Positions 37,000 through 52,224 of a DNA stretch of 55,000 nt are shown piece by piece. The stretch is taken from the NCBI GenBank assembly GCA_015478945.1, contig JABUQX010028406.1:1-55000 (forward strand), given 5' to 3'. The position numbers and the translations under genes were made by a program. How positions within the stretch are numbered: position 1 is the first letter of the stretch; every line of letters begins with the position of its first letter. A model generated the notes under the pieces. That model had not been told where the DNA came from. It saw nothing but the letters and a program-made list of their open reading frames with translations, and ran no database searches. Origin of the DNA: Trachelipus rathkii (taxonomy: Eukaryota; Arthropoda; Malacostraca; Isopoda; Trachelipodidae).

Positions 37000-39355
37000 A
37001 GATTAGTCTAAAAGAAAATGACTAGTGTGGTGAAAAGACGCTTTGAAAGGCCCTCGGAACACCCAACCGCTTTGAAGTCTGTCAGAGAGAGTCATATGTC
37101 ATTCGTTTACAGGAAATCACGTTAAAAGAAAGTATACCAAAATTGTTAATCATAGACAAAGGTTTGAGTTGCGTGTTTTAGTAGAATATGTTGTGTGTAA
37201 TATTGTATTAAATACATAGACGAAAGAATTTGAGTTTTTGAGACACCTAAAACAATGATTTCTGTCCACTAATTACAAATTTGAGGAAGATCTGTTGCCC
37301 AGGAGATTCAAGCCAAACATCGATATTTGATATTTGGTTCGAAACTCTTTACCAAGGAAAACAAAACAAAACAATATATGGTGGAGTCATCATCATAAAA
37401 AGATTGATAGAGATGCATTTAAACTGAGAACAGATAAGAAAGAGTTCTTTAATGAACTTCTGGGAAATGGAAAAATGGTTGGGGATAGAGCAGAACCTTG
37501 AGGAAATAATACCACTATTAGTAGAATTACTACAAATGTAAAAATAAAATCATATTGAAGCAATTGTTGAATATCTAAATAATATTATTTTAAAAATCTC
37601 TTAACTGAGGAAAGAATCGGGGCTCGATGCAGGGACTCTTCGTACACCAAATTCCATATCGAATAACTCCAATTGCATTAATTTTTTTACTGTAATTAGA
37701 GGTTTTCTGTAAATCAGGGAGTTATTATTCTCACTACTCCAGAAAATGGGAGTACTATAGTTATTTATATAATAGGGGTAATATTGGGCTCACTACTTTA
37801 CTTTTGTAGTAGAAGATTAGGTTATTATTAGCTTATTTATTTATTTATATCACTATTAATATCATTATATACTACATATAATATATATATTATAGTGTAC
37901 TGAATAATTATAAGAAGTATGTGCTAAATGTGACTCGACAGATAACCTTCTAACATCAAACCTTCTCATTATAAAATATATATGGAAGACACATTTTTAA
38001 AATCCATATAATATTACTATATACTGTATATACCTATACTATATATATATATTATTATTTATATTATTAATAAATATTGTGATATACTTATTATAAACCT
38101 AGAAATCTATATATAATCACTATAACCTACTTTAAATTTATAATACTCATATATATATAATATTATACTAATATATAATATATATAAAGTATAATTAGTT
38201 TATATATATACGTATGACATACAGTGCATTCGTTACAAAAAGCAATTGGATCGTTATAAACTAGCTATATAGATTACACACAGTCAATATGAACTAAATT
38301 AATTGAATATGTGTCGAACATAGACATCACGAGCATGCCTCGATCGACATATACAAATCCTTAATGGCTAACTTAATCAAAGGTCGACTACAAATCTACA
38401 ACTAATATGAATTGTATATAGAGTAATAACTGGTAAAACTAACAAAATAAAATAAAAATAGAAAATAATATATGTAGCTCTAGATATTTATATGTAGAGT
38501 ACTACATGTGTATATATTAGTACTTTATTATATAGTATATATACCTTCATTACTTTTAACTAAAAGAGGTATTAATATATATTTATATATAGACCTACAT
38601 ATATATTTATATTACTGAGAGTAATATAATCAACATTTATGTATATAAATATTATTTGAGACTATATTAGCTTCATATTATACTAATTGGAGCAAGATTC
38701 ATCGAGAACCAAGTTACGACCGGTGAAGTGGCGAAGCTAAGAGCACGAAAGATTAGAAGAGATCAGACATAATACGCTTTATATCTACAGGATCCAATGC
38801 ATTAATGAGAGACAGGAGACAGAGCGATTCCTCAGCATCTCGTCACATATAGTAGGCAGTTATTCTCAGCTAATGAGGCTTACAGCACGGAGGAGAGCTG
38901 ATGCTATCTCTCTAGCCTTCGTCCACACTAACCACAGAGCTCAATGGGCTCTGCTCTATCTGAGGCACACTGAAGTGTGCTTTCTTCCCAGGATCCATTA
39001 TATATATCACAAATAATATATAGTGTAAATATCACATAAAAATTATAGTATTACCTATAACTATACTTAATATTATATAATATATATTCTACCTGTAATT
39101 TATAGTAATGATAATAACCTATATATATACTATATATACATATTATAGTATATCGGTTATTACTGATATAGAGTAGTAATAATACACTCACTCACTCATA
39201 TAGGCACAAGGGCTAGTTTACCTATAGGTAAATTTTTCTACGGATATTTCACCTCACTTATTAATATTATCATAGTAAGTAGATAGCTATGGTAGATATA
39301 TAGTTGTATATAACTCATAATATATAATATTGATATATAGTGAGTAACTTAGTGA
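37000..39355. other. Unassigned region; includes a dispersed 47-bp repeat
   Basis: 37020-37540 is purine-rich and could be a retrotransposon remnant, but no motif was clear. 37943-37990 copies 4674-4720. 37860-39360 is mostly AT-rich filler, with a GC-richer patch at 38690-38990 that has no recognised content. Confidence 0.45.
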
Positions 39356-39359
39356 TTTT

Positions 39360-40600
39360 GCAGGATATTATCCGCAACCGGCATGGCCGCTACGCGGAGC
39401 ATACCGCAAGGATCTCAGGTGAGAGAGTGCGAATCATACAACGCCATCCGCATACCGCGAGAGCATACCGTGCACATATAAAGATCCAACATAATTAACC
39501 CGCATCCGCTATATATCCGCGTCTTTGACCTCTGGCGGATGTTGCGGTATGTTTATTGTTGAGCAAGTTTGATAAAGCGTAATTTTATTAGATAAATAAA
39601 TACGTATATAAGGTAAATCTGGAAATGTGATATGAAATGAAAGAATGAAATGAGTTGGAGGAAATTCAAATGGTAGGACGAGCTGATTTATCTCCATAAC
39701 TCTTATGTTATCAAAGACAACGTTCACAAGTTAGACAGTCTGAATAGTAACTATCATCCATAGAATGGAAAAATCAGTAATTCAGCCTCAATTCGGAGAA
39801 CTCTTGCTTCGTTACGCCAGTCTCGATATTCGCATTTATGGTATGATTCTTACTAAGTGTGTAATACATGACTTCGAGTATCATGACACTGAGCATTATG
39901 AAGCTATTGAAACTTTATGTTTCGAATGAAACCTGGCCAAAATATTCATCAGCTGCTCTGCTACACTTCGTGCATGATAATACTCATGGTGAGTCTACAA
40001 CATCTAGTATACAAGAGGCCTATATTGTTCTACTACACGAGATATATACAATTAAATATGAGTAATAAGGATGTATTTTGAATGCATCTTTCAAGAGACT
40101 AATGATATATATGAGACGGTTGTTACAACAAAACATGAAAAGATGCATATATTAAGAGCTAGAGCCTAAGAAAACACTTTGTAATCAATATAGAATTAAA
40201 TGACGCAATTTCCATATTATTAAGTCAATACTACTGAGAAATCACGTTATGAGAAATCAAGTATATTCTGTAACCAAATATTAGAAACCAAGTAATTCGT
40301 CCACTTTGCTTTGCCAGCTTGAAAAAATGCAACTCCACAGTATTAATTTTCTCGCACCATTTCGTTATAGATAATGAAAAACACGAAATCGACGAGCCTT
40401 ATTACACTCTCCACAAGTAAATATCAATTATAACAAGTCCCTGGACCTAAATTTCTACAGTCAGTCAGTGATGAAGCAAAACAGAACATGCATTGGCAAA
40501 TCGAGGATAAGTAGAGCACATGAATGTATTGAAGAACTATAAACCAAGAAAAGATAGAATAGCACTACAAGATATGATTACCTGTCATTTTATGGAATAG
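39360..40600 (+). mobile_element. hAT copy with CCGCAT-type end, heavily damaged
   Basis: Related to the element at 51535-53497 in the same orientation. Shared points: a GC-rich start with atccgc, ataccgc and gcggag words; gcggatgttgcggtatgtttattgttgag; ttatgttatcaaagacaacgtt; cttgcttcgttacgccagt; and near 40460-40530 ctacagtcagtcagtgatgaag followed by gaagaactat. Substitutions and indels are dense, as in the rest of 29-50 kb. The right end was not identified. Confidence 0.72.
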
Positions 40601-42360
40601 TTATTATTGTTCAACATGAATTACCGTAGTCACGCATGCAGTGGGAGAAAGCACTTGCAAAGAAATACTTGAGCATAGCATGTACACTCTCACATTACCT
40701 ATGTTACCAATGTGAGAGAGTATTTGTTAACAAATGCGGAGAGGAGCATCTAGGATTATAGTTTGATGAAAATAGAAACATAGTCAAACTGACACAATAA
40801 TTGCGATGTGATGAGTTTCTCTCTGACACACATCTCTCTCTATCAAATTTATGAATATTTATATATATATATGAGCAAAAGTATATATATATTCTCACTA
40901 TTGTAAAGCTGCTATATCGATGTATGTGGCACGGGTCTAGTAAAAGAGAGGTCTAGCGTGAGCTTGCAGCAATTGTATGCTTCATCATAGTATAGGTACC
41001 ACGTCATCTCTCGATCAACCTCTTGTTCAATCTGCGGTATTATATTAATATTCATAGATTGTGACTAGAACTAATTAAGTATTATAATTTTGGAGTCAGC
41101 TATATAGCAAAATTATTCTATCTTACAAAACTAAAAGTAATGATATTTTGGGATGGGTTCATATGTCATCATATATATTATATGTATAAAAACTATTAAA
41201 TGATTTTTAAAGACAGAAGGTAAGTGTAATAATGCAGTCCTCTTATTAAAATATAGGGATAATATTTTTAAAAAATACTAAATATTTTATATAATTGATA
41301 ATTTTTACAATTATTACGTAGCATGTTCCAAAAGTTATATGCCTCACCCTCAGTGATATCTAATAAAATGTATAGCTTAGAGTTGCTATTTGCCTTATAG
41401 AGTTATTCACTATATTCAATTAACTTTACCTTGAGTTACTTACATTTCATATCACGGAGTACTAAAATTGTTCGGAATACACGTATATAGACTATATCTT
41501 ATATTTTGCTTTGCATTTACCATACCCAGTTAGAAATAATTAGTAATATATATAACATAATATATATTAAAAAATGATTATAAAAAATAAATATGGTGAA
41601 CTCATTCATTAAAACTGAATATACCATTGACAACCTAATTGGTGAAGGAGAATCTTGGTTTATTTTTGAAAGGAATCAGATAGGTGGAGAACAAATATAG
41701 ATTAGAGAAATGATGATTACGATATGCAAATTATCATTTACATATATATATACATATAATTAATTGCACATTATTAATCCTCACCTCATGACAATTATGT
41801 GTACAAGCTCATACTCATAAAGTACTTTCACCTATCCTACCATATACTATGTACAATTGAAAGGTCATTTAAGTATACTTTGACGACGTGAGATTAAAAA
41901 TATAGGCTATGAGTCAACTATTTCCAATGATAAAGATTAATAGTACTATGTATTTGCCCTAAGAACTCAACTAGGTAGAAAAGTTTCACTCGAGTCAAAA
42001 CATCATATGTTATAGAAGTCATTACTATATGGCAAATTTGTAGAAACTGTAATGTGACTACACACTGATTGTGTAGGGCAAAGTAAATAAACGCTTAACC
42101 ATAGATTCTTAACGTATATCTCTAGCAACCTAGAACCATATGAGCTATATCTCTCCAAAATATAAGTTTCATTATTAACTATCTTACTAGTTTATACAAT
42201 GTCATGTGATAAGTAGAACTTTAGACGAGTGTTTATCTGAATTATACGTAGTCTTCTATAAATGATTGTAGTGGGTCACTGATCTAATGTACCTGCGACT
42301 ACCTAGTTTTTATTATTCAATCACAGTACATCATGATCATATACAAATTTTGCATATAAT
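40601..42360. other. Unassigned AT-rich sequence
   Basis: No frame or repeat recognised; a short palindrome-like pair tactctcacattac / gtgagagagta lies at 40683-40721. Confidence 0.45.
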
Positions 42361-42835
42361 AAGTCAAATTATAATATATATCTATTTATTATATATATAA
42401 TTATATTATCTTATATATATATATACTATTATATAATATATATATATATTTATATATTAATATAATATATATATCTTAATATATATCTATACTATAGTAT
42501 TATATATATATAAAAAACATTTATATGATTATATATATACTTCCGCAATTATACCGTCATAATCCGTATCGGAAGTGAATATATGATAAATACAAACATC
42601 TATATATACGTACTAGCCTGACTAACCAGCATTATAAGTATACTCGCGGATGTCGAGTAATAAATAAATGACATCCGCTGCATCACTAAATATATAATTA
42701 TCTCATATATATATTTTATAAGTATAATATATATTATATATAATATTATATATATTATATTATATTATATATAATATATATATATATATATATTTAATAT
42801 ATGATATATATATAATAATTTGGCCCCCCCTAAAT
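42361..42835. repeat. AT tracts around a possible hAT-terminus remnant
   Basis: AT-only tracts at 42361-42525 and 42690-42815 flank 42541-42690. That stretch contains ttccgcaattataccgtcataatccgtatcc-type words and gcggatgtcgagtaa ... gacatccgctgcatc. These resemble the CCGCAT ends of the hAT copies at 39.4 and 51.5 kb. Confidence 0.5.
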
Positions 42836-43401
42836 TTTGCTCCCATAACGGCGCCCATGTATATATCTATAATTGCCTGGAGAGAGACTAGCCTATCCTA
42901 TTATAAATCACAAATAATACTATTGATAGAATAGATAATCATATATGTCAGTTACTCAAAAATACACATACAAATCAGAGATATGTAATATTTAACAATA
43001 TTATACACTCACATACCTAGTTGCACTCACAAAAGCTAAAATTATATAATCACATTTGAATGAGTATTCATAATATAGTACCGAAAGTAACCTTTCCTCT
43101 TCACTCCATATAATTATACTATACAACTCTCTCACGATTCAGTATACCCAAATTATATCTTTTAGTTAAATGTATCAAATAATAGGATCCGAGAGGTTGG
43201 CTGGAAGCTCTGATCTCATCTATAATTATATTTTAAATTAGCTGGTTATTATTATTTTTAACTATAACTTTAAATTTATAATTTTTTATTTATACCCATA
43301 GGTGGCATGAATAATTATATATTATATATATATAATAATTATATATATATATAGTATATATATTATATATCTATATATATTATAATAATTATATATATAA
43401 T

Positions 43402-43440
<39 letters not shown>

Positions 43441-45004
43441 TATAAATTATATAATATAATATATATATTATAATATACAAATCTCAATAATTCATCTCTA
43501 TACTACTTGCTATTTTAAGCGCGAAGGATCCGCTATATCTATTTGGAATTGGAAATTAAAGCTCCTTGGTGGGTGAAACATCCTTCTTTCTCAAACAAAA
43601 ATCTTTTAGAAATTTCTGCTGAATTTATGCAAGTATTTATTTAGGTAACAAATCTAAAATATTTATATTATAACATATAATTATTATAAATTTACCCTGA
43701 CCTTAACATATATACTATATTACGATATAAGGATTATGATATATTCACCCCTTATAAATGGATGGTATTAACATACGTTTTGTGGAAACGTATATATATA
43801 TAATATTATATATATATAATATATATTATTAATATAATATATAATATATATATTATCCTATAATATATATATATATATATTATATATATTATATATATAT
43901 ATATATATATAAGATTTTTGTCTGGCCCTTTTATATATATACTACATAATATATATATATTACATAATTTATTTTAGATAATAATTATCCTAAAAACTAA
44001 AACGCCTCAGCATTTAAAAAGTCAATTGATGAGTATTACGTAAATAGAAAGTAAATATGACTCAGTGTTGACGAAGATAGAGTTTTCTTCTTATATGAGA
44101 GAGAGAGGGAAGCTGACGCTAAAGTGTTACAACACCAACCGCTCATGAGATATGTACTGTATGCAGAGAGTCAATAATGCATAATCTTATCATAGTAAAT
44201 GTATCTTAAGCAGTCAAACTAAATAAATAGTCATCTGGTTAACCAAATATTGCTATTTTAAGAATACATAACTAACTCAATGGAGAGATGTGCGGTTGGC
44301 AGTAGAATATTCATATATTAAAATGTTTAAGGGTTACGAATTGATTGTAATGTAATGTTTTGAAATTGCAAACTCCAAGTTGCTGGCTGATGGTACGAAA
44401 TAATATATAGATCGGATATAGATATATTGAAGTGATTTCAAGATCTCTATTGAGTAAGACCAACAATGCTTATCAAGTAACCTATATTAAAATTTGTAGT
44501 GAAAGATCTGACTAGGATCTTAGAAAGTTTATACAAACATGTTGATAATTTGAATTTTGGAGCTTAAGAAAACTAACTCTATCTAAACATAATATCATAA
44601 ATGCTATCAGTATGATTTTTTCTAGCTATATGGAGAGACTGATAGGTCCACGCTCATTAAGCTGACAAGAATTATAGTAACACCGCCAGATAATCTCTTA
44701 TCGCAACCTATGCTGAGATAATAAGAAAAAAAGTAGTTGTTCGCTGAGATATGAGAGAGTAGATAATATATTGAGAATTTTTTACATACTAGTTAGTTTT
44801 TATTACTTACATTATATTAAATATAAATTTACAAGATAGGAAATATTGAAGTATTTGATATATGTTATATTTATACATAATAATACTTCTATAACTGGAT
44901 GGACAATGAATGACAGGGCTTCAGAGAATATCTCACTACGGCAAAAACTTAAGGACAAATATATCTTAAAATTTTTATGCACGAAATAATAATAAGCATC
45001 AATG
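42836..45004. other. Unassigned region with AT tracts
   Basis: AT-only tracts at 43310-43475 and 43795-43915. The rest is unique-looking with no coding signal. (GA)n of about 20 bp lies at 44093-44110. Confidence 0.5.
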
Positions 45005-45565
45005 AATATAATAATAATAATAATAATAACCAATTATCACTATTATTGAATAATATCTTGAATTATCACCATTATATATATTTATTTTTAATTGAATATA
45101 TAGTAGATTTTTAATATATAAAAGTTAGATAGAAGTATTATGTAATCCTCTAGATATCAAAAATATAATATATATAATATATAATATATAATACATAAAT
45201 AAAATAATAATAATAATTAATAATATATATAATATATATATTAATTAGAATTAAATAATAATAATAAATAATAATAAATATAATAATAATAAATAATAAT
45301 ATAATATACAATAATATATTAAATAATAAAATAATAAAATAATATAATAATAATTAAAATAATAATAATTAATATATATATAATATAAATTATAACAAAA
45401 TATAATAATAAATAATTAAAAATAATTAATATATAATAATAATAATAATAATATAATAATAATATATAATAAATTATATATAAATTAAAATATATTATAC
45501 TAATAATAATAATATATAATAATATATATAAATAATATATCATATAATAATAATAAATCACATAC
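45005..45565. repeat. (AAT)n-rich low-complexity tract
   Basis: Trinucleotide aat/ata arrays at 45008-45028 and nearly throughout 45170-45560, mixed with TATA. Confidence 0.9.
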
Positions 45566-47684
45566 TATATAATATATAACTTACGTGATTTCTATCTTAT
45601 ATTATCATTAATATTTCACTATATCTAAAATATATATATTGATTTTATCATATTAATAAATATTTTATTTATGATCATTATTTTCTTCAGAATTTATAAA
45701 ATATTTATACATAAATATATATTACTTTTTATATTGATATCTTAGCTTCAATTTCAATTATTATTGTATTAAATATTTATCAAGATAATAAATATTATAA
45801 AAATTGTTTTGGCAGTGAATTGTTACAGTGAAATAGCATCTCGACACTGTAATGTTATACAACGTCAGTGTGTGTTCAGTTAATTGGGTTGCATATGTGA
45901 TGTGCGCAACAAGTATTGAGTATTATTATATACACTCACACATGAAAAACCACATTGAAAAACACATGAAATAAACACCATTTGAGATAGTATTTTTACA
46001 ATAAAAAATAATAGAAAATATAAATAAAATGTATTTTTATTATTTATAAGAGTTAAGTAATATGGAATTTATAACCTATAAAATAATAATCGAATAATTT
46101 ATCACTATTATATAATTTAATATTACTATATTACAATAATAAAAAATTTTAAATTACCTTAGCAGGAACAAGCTTTCACTAAGTATAGTAATTATCACTA
46201 ATTATAGTAATTAAATCATATATGAATAATATATAATATAAAAACTTGAGTAAATTTTTAATACACATCACATGCAATAATAGAGCTAAGGCACTTTAAT
46301 AAGTAATCAATCAACATGATTTCACTATAGCACATTAGACCAGATATAGCATATGATATAATGAATAAACAGACTCATACTAATCAATAGAGAGCATAAT
46401 AGTGATTATTTATATGCTAGTGTAAAATGGATACATAGACATAATAAAATCAAGATCATGAGTATATGAATTTACAGAACCTTTTGGAGAGATAAATGAT
46501 TTTTAGAGTGATATCGTTGATTTATACAATAATAATATTTTACCTATACATAATTTGATTTTTCGTAACAAAGAATTATTTAATGTTATTCATAATAAAG
46601 ATATATCAATTGATACATAGAGGATGAGGATAAAAAATTGAATATATAATATACATGCAATAGCTATGAAATATAGCAGAATAATATATTAATAGGTTGT
46701 TATAGCTTCAACCAGGATTAACAGATAATAATTAATAAGTCTGCTATGCACGGTTAATGAATATATACAGTATCCTGATAAATAATTAATCAAAAAGCAT
46801 GAAATAATGAGATTATAATAATATAATATAAATAATTAAATAAATAATAATAATAAATTAATAAATTAATACTAATAATATAATATTAATAATAATAAGT
46901 AATAGTGATAATATTACTATATTAATTATATATATGATAAAAAATTATTTATGTACTAATATATCTACTTCATTATTTGCACCAATTAATTATGAATATA
47001 TTTACATATTCCTCATATCATCTACTAGACAAGAACGTTATAATAAGAATATTATAATTACGGAAATATATTAAAAATTTAGAATAACATGAAATAATTA
47101 TATAATAAAATATTATATTAATATATAACGTTATATATATACTACTCAGACGTCACCAATGCCATTGATTAGAAAGATATTAATAGTGTAGTTGGATCTA
47201 GGAATTAAGATATCTTATTATATCGATTAGAACTGTGAAGTAGGTAAGGAGAATCTTATTTGCTATAAGGACTGTTGATAATTGGGATATATTTGTCAGT
47301 ATATTGAGTACTGTTTTACTGATAAAATTTGATTTAGGTCATGCACGTATTCATATTATCTTTTTATTCACATCATTTTGTAACATGATTTATCATATAT
47401 TCTATCATATTTGGTAATGAATTAACTATATATATAACATCGTCATCAATTAATATACTATATCATACTGAATACCTTGATACTATTATTCACTACTGAC
47501 TGTGAGTACTTAGTCACACTCTGAACTATTGGTTCACTGAGCTAACTTTATATATATAATAAACTACCTGGTAATACATTGGGAATCGTTATCGTTCTTT
47601 ATTATAATTTATTTAAGAATTATATATATTTTAAATTCATATATTTATAAAATTTTATAACATAAAAAAATAGGAATATATATA

Positions 47685-47746
<62 letters not shown>

Positions 47747-50224
47747 ATATATATAATATTTTTATTTTTATTAGTTATATTTATATTTTACATAAACTAT
47801 TCTACAGAAGTAAAAAGAAAATATTGCTAGTATAATATTTGCTCAAAATATAAGTACCCCTCAAATGGTATGTGCTAATTCATGCGTTAATAACATACTA
47901 GTGACAAATATCAAAATAATAAATATAAATAGTTTTTGGTGTGTAATACATATTTGAGCTGATACTAGAGTAAATTATTTCTAGAAAGAAGAGATAGAAA
48001 TAAGATCACGATATATAAGTGGAGACGGATATACCATACAAGCCTTTAGATGTAATATAGCTATAGGGCCTTTTTTTTTATATCAACTTTATTAGTAGAA
48101 AATACTCTTTATCTATATTAATTATGAGGATTTACAGAATTGAGATATATATTGAGATACTCGTACAATTGGTTATATCTCACTTGTGAATTCTAGACCG
48201 CATTGTATGGCTTATGAAAGTTATCAAGTTCCTTTCTACCTACATATTGTCAAATAGAAATACATATATATATATAACTATATAATATTTGTATATAGTA
48301 TAAGAATAAAATGTTATTAGATATCAGCATTATAACATAAAGTTTGCTACTGTAAGTAGGACAAACATATCATTCTTAAACTCTATACTTATACACTATA
48401 TATATATACACAAAGTTAGTTTTATTTAAACGAGATAACGAGTGCTCTGATAAATATGTACAATTAACTCCAACAGTTTTTCTCTCTAGTGTTATTGTCA
48501 CAATAATTGTACTCTATTACAAAAACCCTGAAAAAATCAACAACCGTAGTTAGAGCTCTATAGGACTTTCAAGGAGTCTTCCTCGCAAAATAATATGCTA
48601 TATATAATCTGTCTGTGGGCTGGAACTAGTAATTCTGTTTGATATAAAAAAAAAACATCTCTTTAGAATCAAGAGGCACTCATATCACTGATGATACGAA
48701 AATAGGAACCTATATATATCACAGTAATATGTTGAGTTATCATTATGTAGTCATAGATAGTGCTATAGTAGAGACAATATATGAGATAAGTATGTCTATT
48801 CTATTCTTATGAATATGAATAACACAATTACTCAGTTATCATTTATAAACTCACACCTTACACATTAGAATTATAGGGTGTAGGACATAGTATCTATAAA
48901 CACTATAATAATCGGTATATACGAGAAGTTCTATCAAAATTAGTAGGTACCATCGACAGTATCACATAATAATATATACTTTAATTAATATATCGACCAA
49001 CAGAGCTACTAGATAGAATTATGAATAAATAATATATATAGAGTCACAGAATTATTTAATATTCTCTATAACCATTTAGAATTACCATGATAGTTTAATC
49101 CTATATTATACCGCTGGAATAAACACTTTAGCAATAATGTATTGATGTATAAGGACGCAAAGAACTCATATGAGTATTCATGACATGCTTATTACCTATT
49201 ATACTATATATAATATATATATTTATAGTCGCATTAAAAATAGATATAAATATGAAGATATGTTATATAACTATCTACTATGTACTAATTACCTAATCTA
49301 ACTAACTCATGCATACACTGTTACTACATAACCATTTGAAATGATATTTAACTCATTATAATATCTGATTAGTATATAGCTCTACTAACTATATATAACT
49401 ACTTGAAGCTAGACAGTTATAGTAGGTTCTTATTAATATAGCCACCTATTAATAATGTAGGAGCTATTATCAAAAACTACCTATATACAGAATATTAATA
49501 AGTATTTATGAACTTCTTTTGTAATACTACTTGTGCAAATCATAGAATTATATAATATAAGATACTATTAGATCTATCTATATAACAATACATTACGCTA
49601 TACTTAATACCATAACCTAGTAAAGTATGAATGATGATTTCATACCTATATTACTATGAATATTGTGAAGTTGATATTAAGGATTTATATCGTTATTTAC
49701 TATAAGTTCATTATCGCCCTTTTTAGGCTGATACTATAATAGGGTATTAGTACCTATTTTTAATAATTATTTTTGGGATTATAATATATATATAGTATAT
49801 ATATTAATATTATTATTTATATATAATATATATATATATTATAATATATATATATTATATATATATTATAATATATATATATATCTATTTTTATGCAATA
49901 ATATAATAAAAGCTCTATAGTTCTTAATGCAGTATTAACTAGCCATAGCGCTTAGAAAATTGTGAGATAAATAATATCTTTATTAAGCGAATATCAAATA
50001 TGGCCTTAATTAAAGTAGATTATTAAAAATAATTAGGCATTTGGATCTATTTTTAACATCAATGTATCGATGTTGTTTCTTACATCCAGCATCTGTATAC
50101 TCGGAACTGATCAACTGAATCCAGAAGTGAACAAAATTTTTGGGCCATAATTATATATATATATTTATATATATATATTAAATATATATAATATATATAT
50201 ATATATATATTATAATTATATATA

Positions 50225-50255
<31 letters not shown>

Positions 50256-50325
50256 TAATATCTATATATATATATATATAGTATATATAATATATATATA
50301 TATATATATATTATTATATATACTA
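45566..50325. other. Unassigned AT-rich region
   Basis: About 4.8 kb with no coding frame and no element recognised on either strand. AT-only tracts lie at 47670-47760, 49780-49885 and 50150-50325. Composition is fairly uniform and similar to the rest of the 29-50 kb region. Confidence 0.55.
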
Positions 50326-50880
50326 AATATAAATGAGTTAACCCATTTTTTTAGGAAATCTGTTGGCAAAAAGAATTCCTGAAAAAAAACCTGAAAAAAA
50401 ACCAACACAGAAGCATATATTAAATTTCTCTTTTGTTCTGAAAAAAAAACGAAAAACCCTGGGTAGTTGGTTTTTTTCAAAAAAAAACATTTTTTGGCAA
50501 ACCCTGTTATAAATGCATATAGATAACACAGTCAAATGAACAGTAAATTAATATGTATTTTGAACAAACACACACACGCTGATGGACATCACAAATAATA
50601 AAATTAATAACACTATGTAACACAAAAAATGTTTCTTTTTATATTTTTATTGAATCTTATATATTTTTTGACGCTGAACACAGAAATGGCCTATTTTTTT
50701 CAATCACGATGCTTTGAGGAGTTTTATTGGCAATATTTAATGGTTTTGGCTTTTTAAGGTTGTTAATGGAGCTTGTACACTGTAGGACTATATTACAATT
50801 TTTTTATTTGAAGGTTTGAATTTACAACAGAAACTTAAAAAAGACTTTTTACTTGATAAAATACATTCTAATATCCCCAA
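50326..50880. other. Poly-A-rich repeat block and 3' flank of the following pseudogene
   Basis: 50340-50515 contains many short A runs (cctgaaaaaaaacctgaaaaaa, gaaaaaaaaacg). On the minus strand it reads as ggtttttt/cagggttt words, a style common at hAT ends. It is not identified further. 50520-50880 is AT-rich. Confidence 0.4.
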
Positions 50881-50884
50881 AATA

Positions 50885-51345
50885 TAACTCAATGCTTTAA
50901 TATGCCAAAAACATGCTTACTTGGATTTAAAAGTGCTTTGTGGATCGTGCTTTTCTCTTGTGAGTCGATTTGGTTTCTCTTCTCAAAAACCACTACAATC
51001 ACCATCTTAACGTCCCTGGTATCACCTTTCCATTGTCTGAAATTATCCTGGAGAAATCTTTCACCATGTTTTTCAATACATCCCCTAAATTCTTTTGATA
51101 AAAGTCCAAAATGCGAGCGTAAATAACCCGGCGACCTTTTGACCTATCGGAACCCCATTTTTTTAATAATAATCAAATGAGCATTTTTATCACCTGTTTT
51201 GTAATTTGGATCTTTTTACAATTTCCTAAAAAATCCCAACCACATTACGAAATGCACACCAGGAATCATTTTCAATTATGCTCGTCTTTCCTTCAACTTC
51301 AGGATTTAACGCATATTAAAGCATGTTCATGAGCCTTATCCATTC
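50885..51345 (-). pseudogene. Unnamed multicopy arthropod family, C-terminal end
   Basis: Across the three minus frames this stretch gives WCAFRNVVGIF, then NLGDV, EKHGERFLQD, FQTMER.YQGR.DG and EEKPNRLTREK. I know a family of uncharacterised arthropod proteins with the C-terminal signature FFPENLGxxSEEQGERFHQD, then ME.RYQGRWD and YCWxLKR. The pieces here fall in that order and spacing, with a frameshift about every 20-30 codons. The match therefore rests on reading across frames. The N-terminal part of the same family occurs on the same strand at 53740-54150, as expected if this was once one gene. A biochemical function is not known to me; its high copy number suggests a mobile origin. Confidence 0.55.
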
Positions 51346-51361
51346 TACAGATTATAATAAG

Positions 51362-51363
51362 TA

Positions 51364-51409
<46 letters not shown>

Positions 51410-51530
51410 TATATATAATATATTATATAGTATATATATATTATATATATATAATATATATATATATTATATATATATATATATATTAATATATATATTA
51501 ATATGAATATATATTATATAAATATTTAGT
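51362..51530. repeat. (TA)n microsatellite
   Basis: TA array with ATTA interruptions. It lies directly left of the hAT terminus. Confidence 0.95.
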
Positions 51531-52224
51531 ATTAGCAGGGTAAGCATCCGCATACGCATCCGCATCCGCGGAGCATCCGCCACGTATTGAAAGATCCGCA
51601 TCCCGCAATCCGCATCGCGCTTTGCCTGCGATGTTGCGCGGATGTTTATTGTCGAGATTTGATAAGAATTTTATAATAAAAATAGCTAAGATGAATAAAA
51701 AATAAAATAAAACTGTAAATGAGTTTGAAGGCAATTCAAAAGCGGCTTGGATATTTCCCATATGTTATATGTTATCAAAGACATTCCAACTGGCTGGAAT
51801 AGTACACTTCATATGATGGAAACGAAGCATTCGTTTAGAAGAACTTCTTGCTTCGTATCGCCAGTTCCGTATTCACAGTTAACGAGAGCTATTACTTGAA
51901 AATGACATCATATCCAACACTGCATTAAGCTATTGAACCACATTTGAAGAACTACCAAAAAAATTCAGCGCCTCTACTACAGCTTCTGTCTCTTATGTAA
52001 TAACATTAATCTCAAAGCTAAGGAATCATTTTGAACCATCTTCAAATGAAATTGTACGATTTAAAAAGAATGAAAAATGTATTTAAACTAGAGGTAGAAA
52101 AACGCTTGGTTTTTGTGGGAAATTAATGAATCTTCATCTATTGCAACTTACTTTGATTCTGCTATAAAGCAAGTTTTTTTGAAACGATATTAATACAAGC
52201 TTAAATCGTTACTTTGTGTGCACG

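Noticed and set aside
45319..45561. 80-codon Ile/Tyr/Leu-rich frame
   Set aside because: It is a translation of (AAT)n low-complexity sequence.
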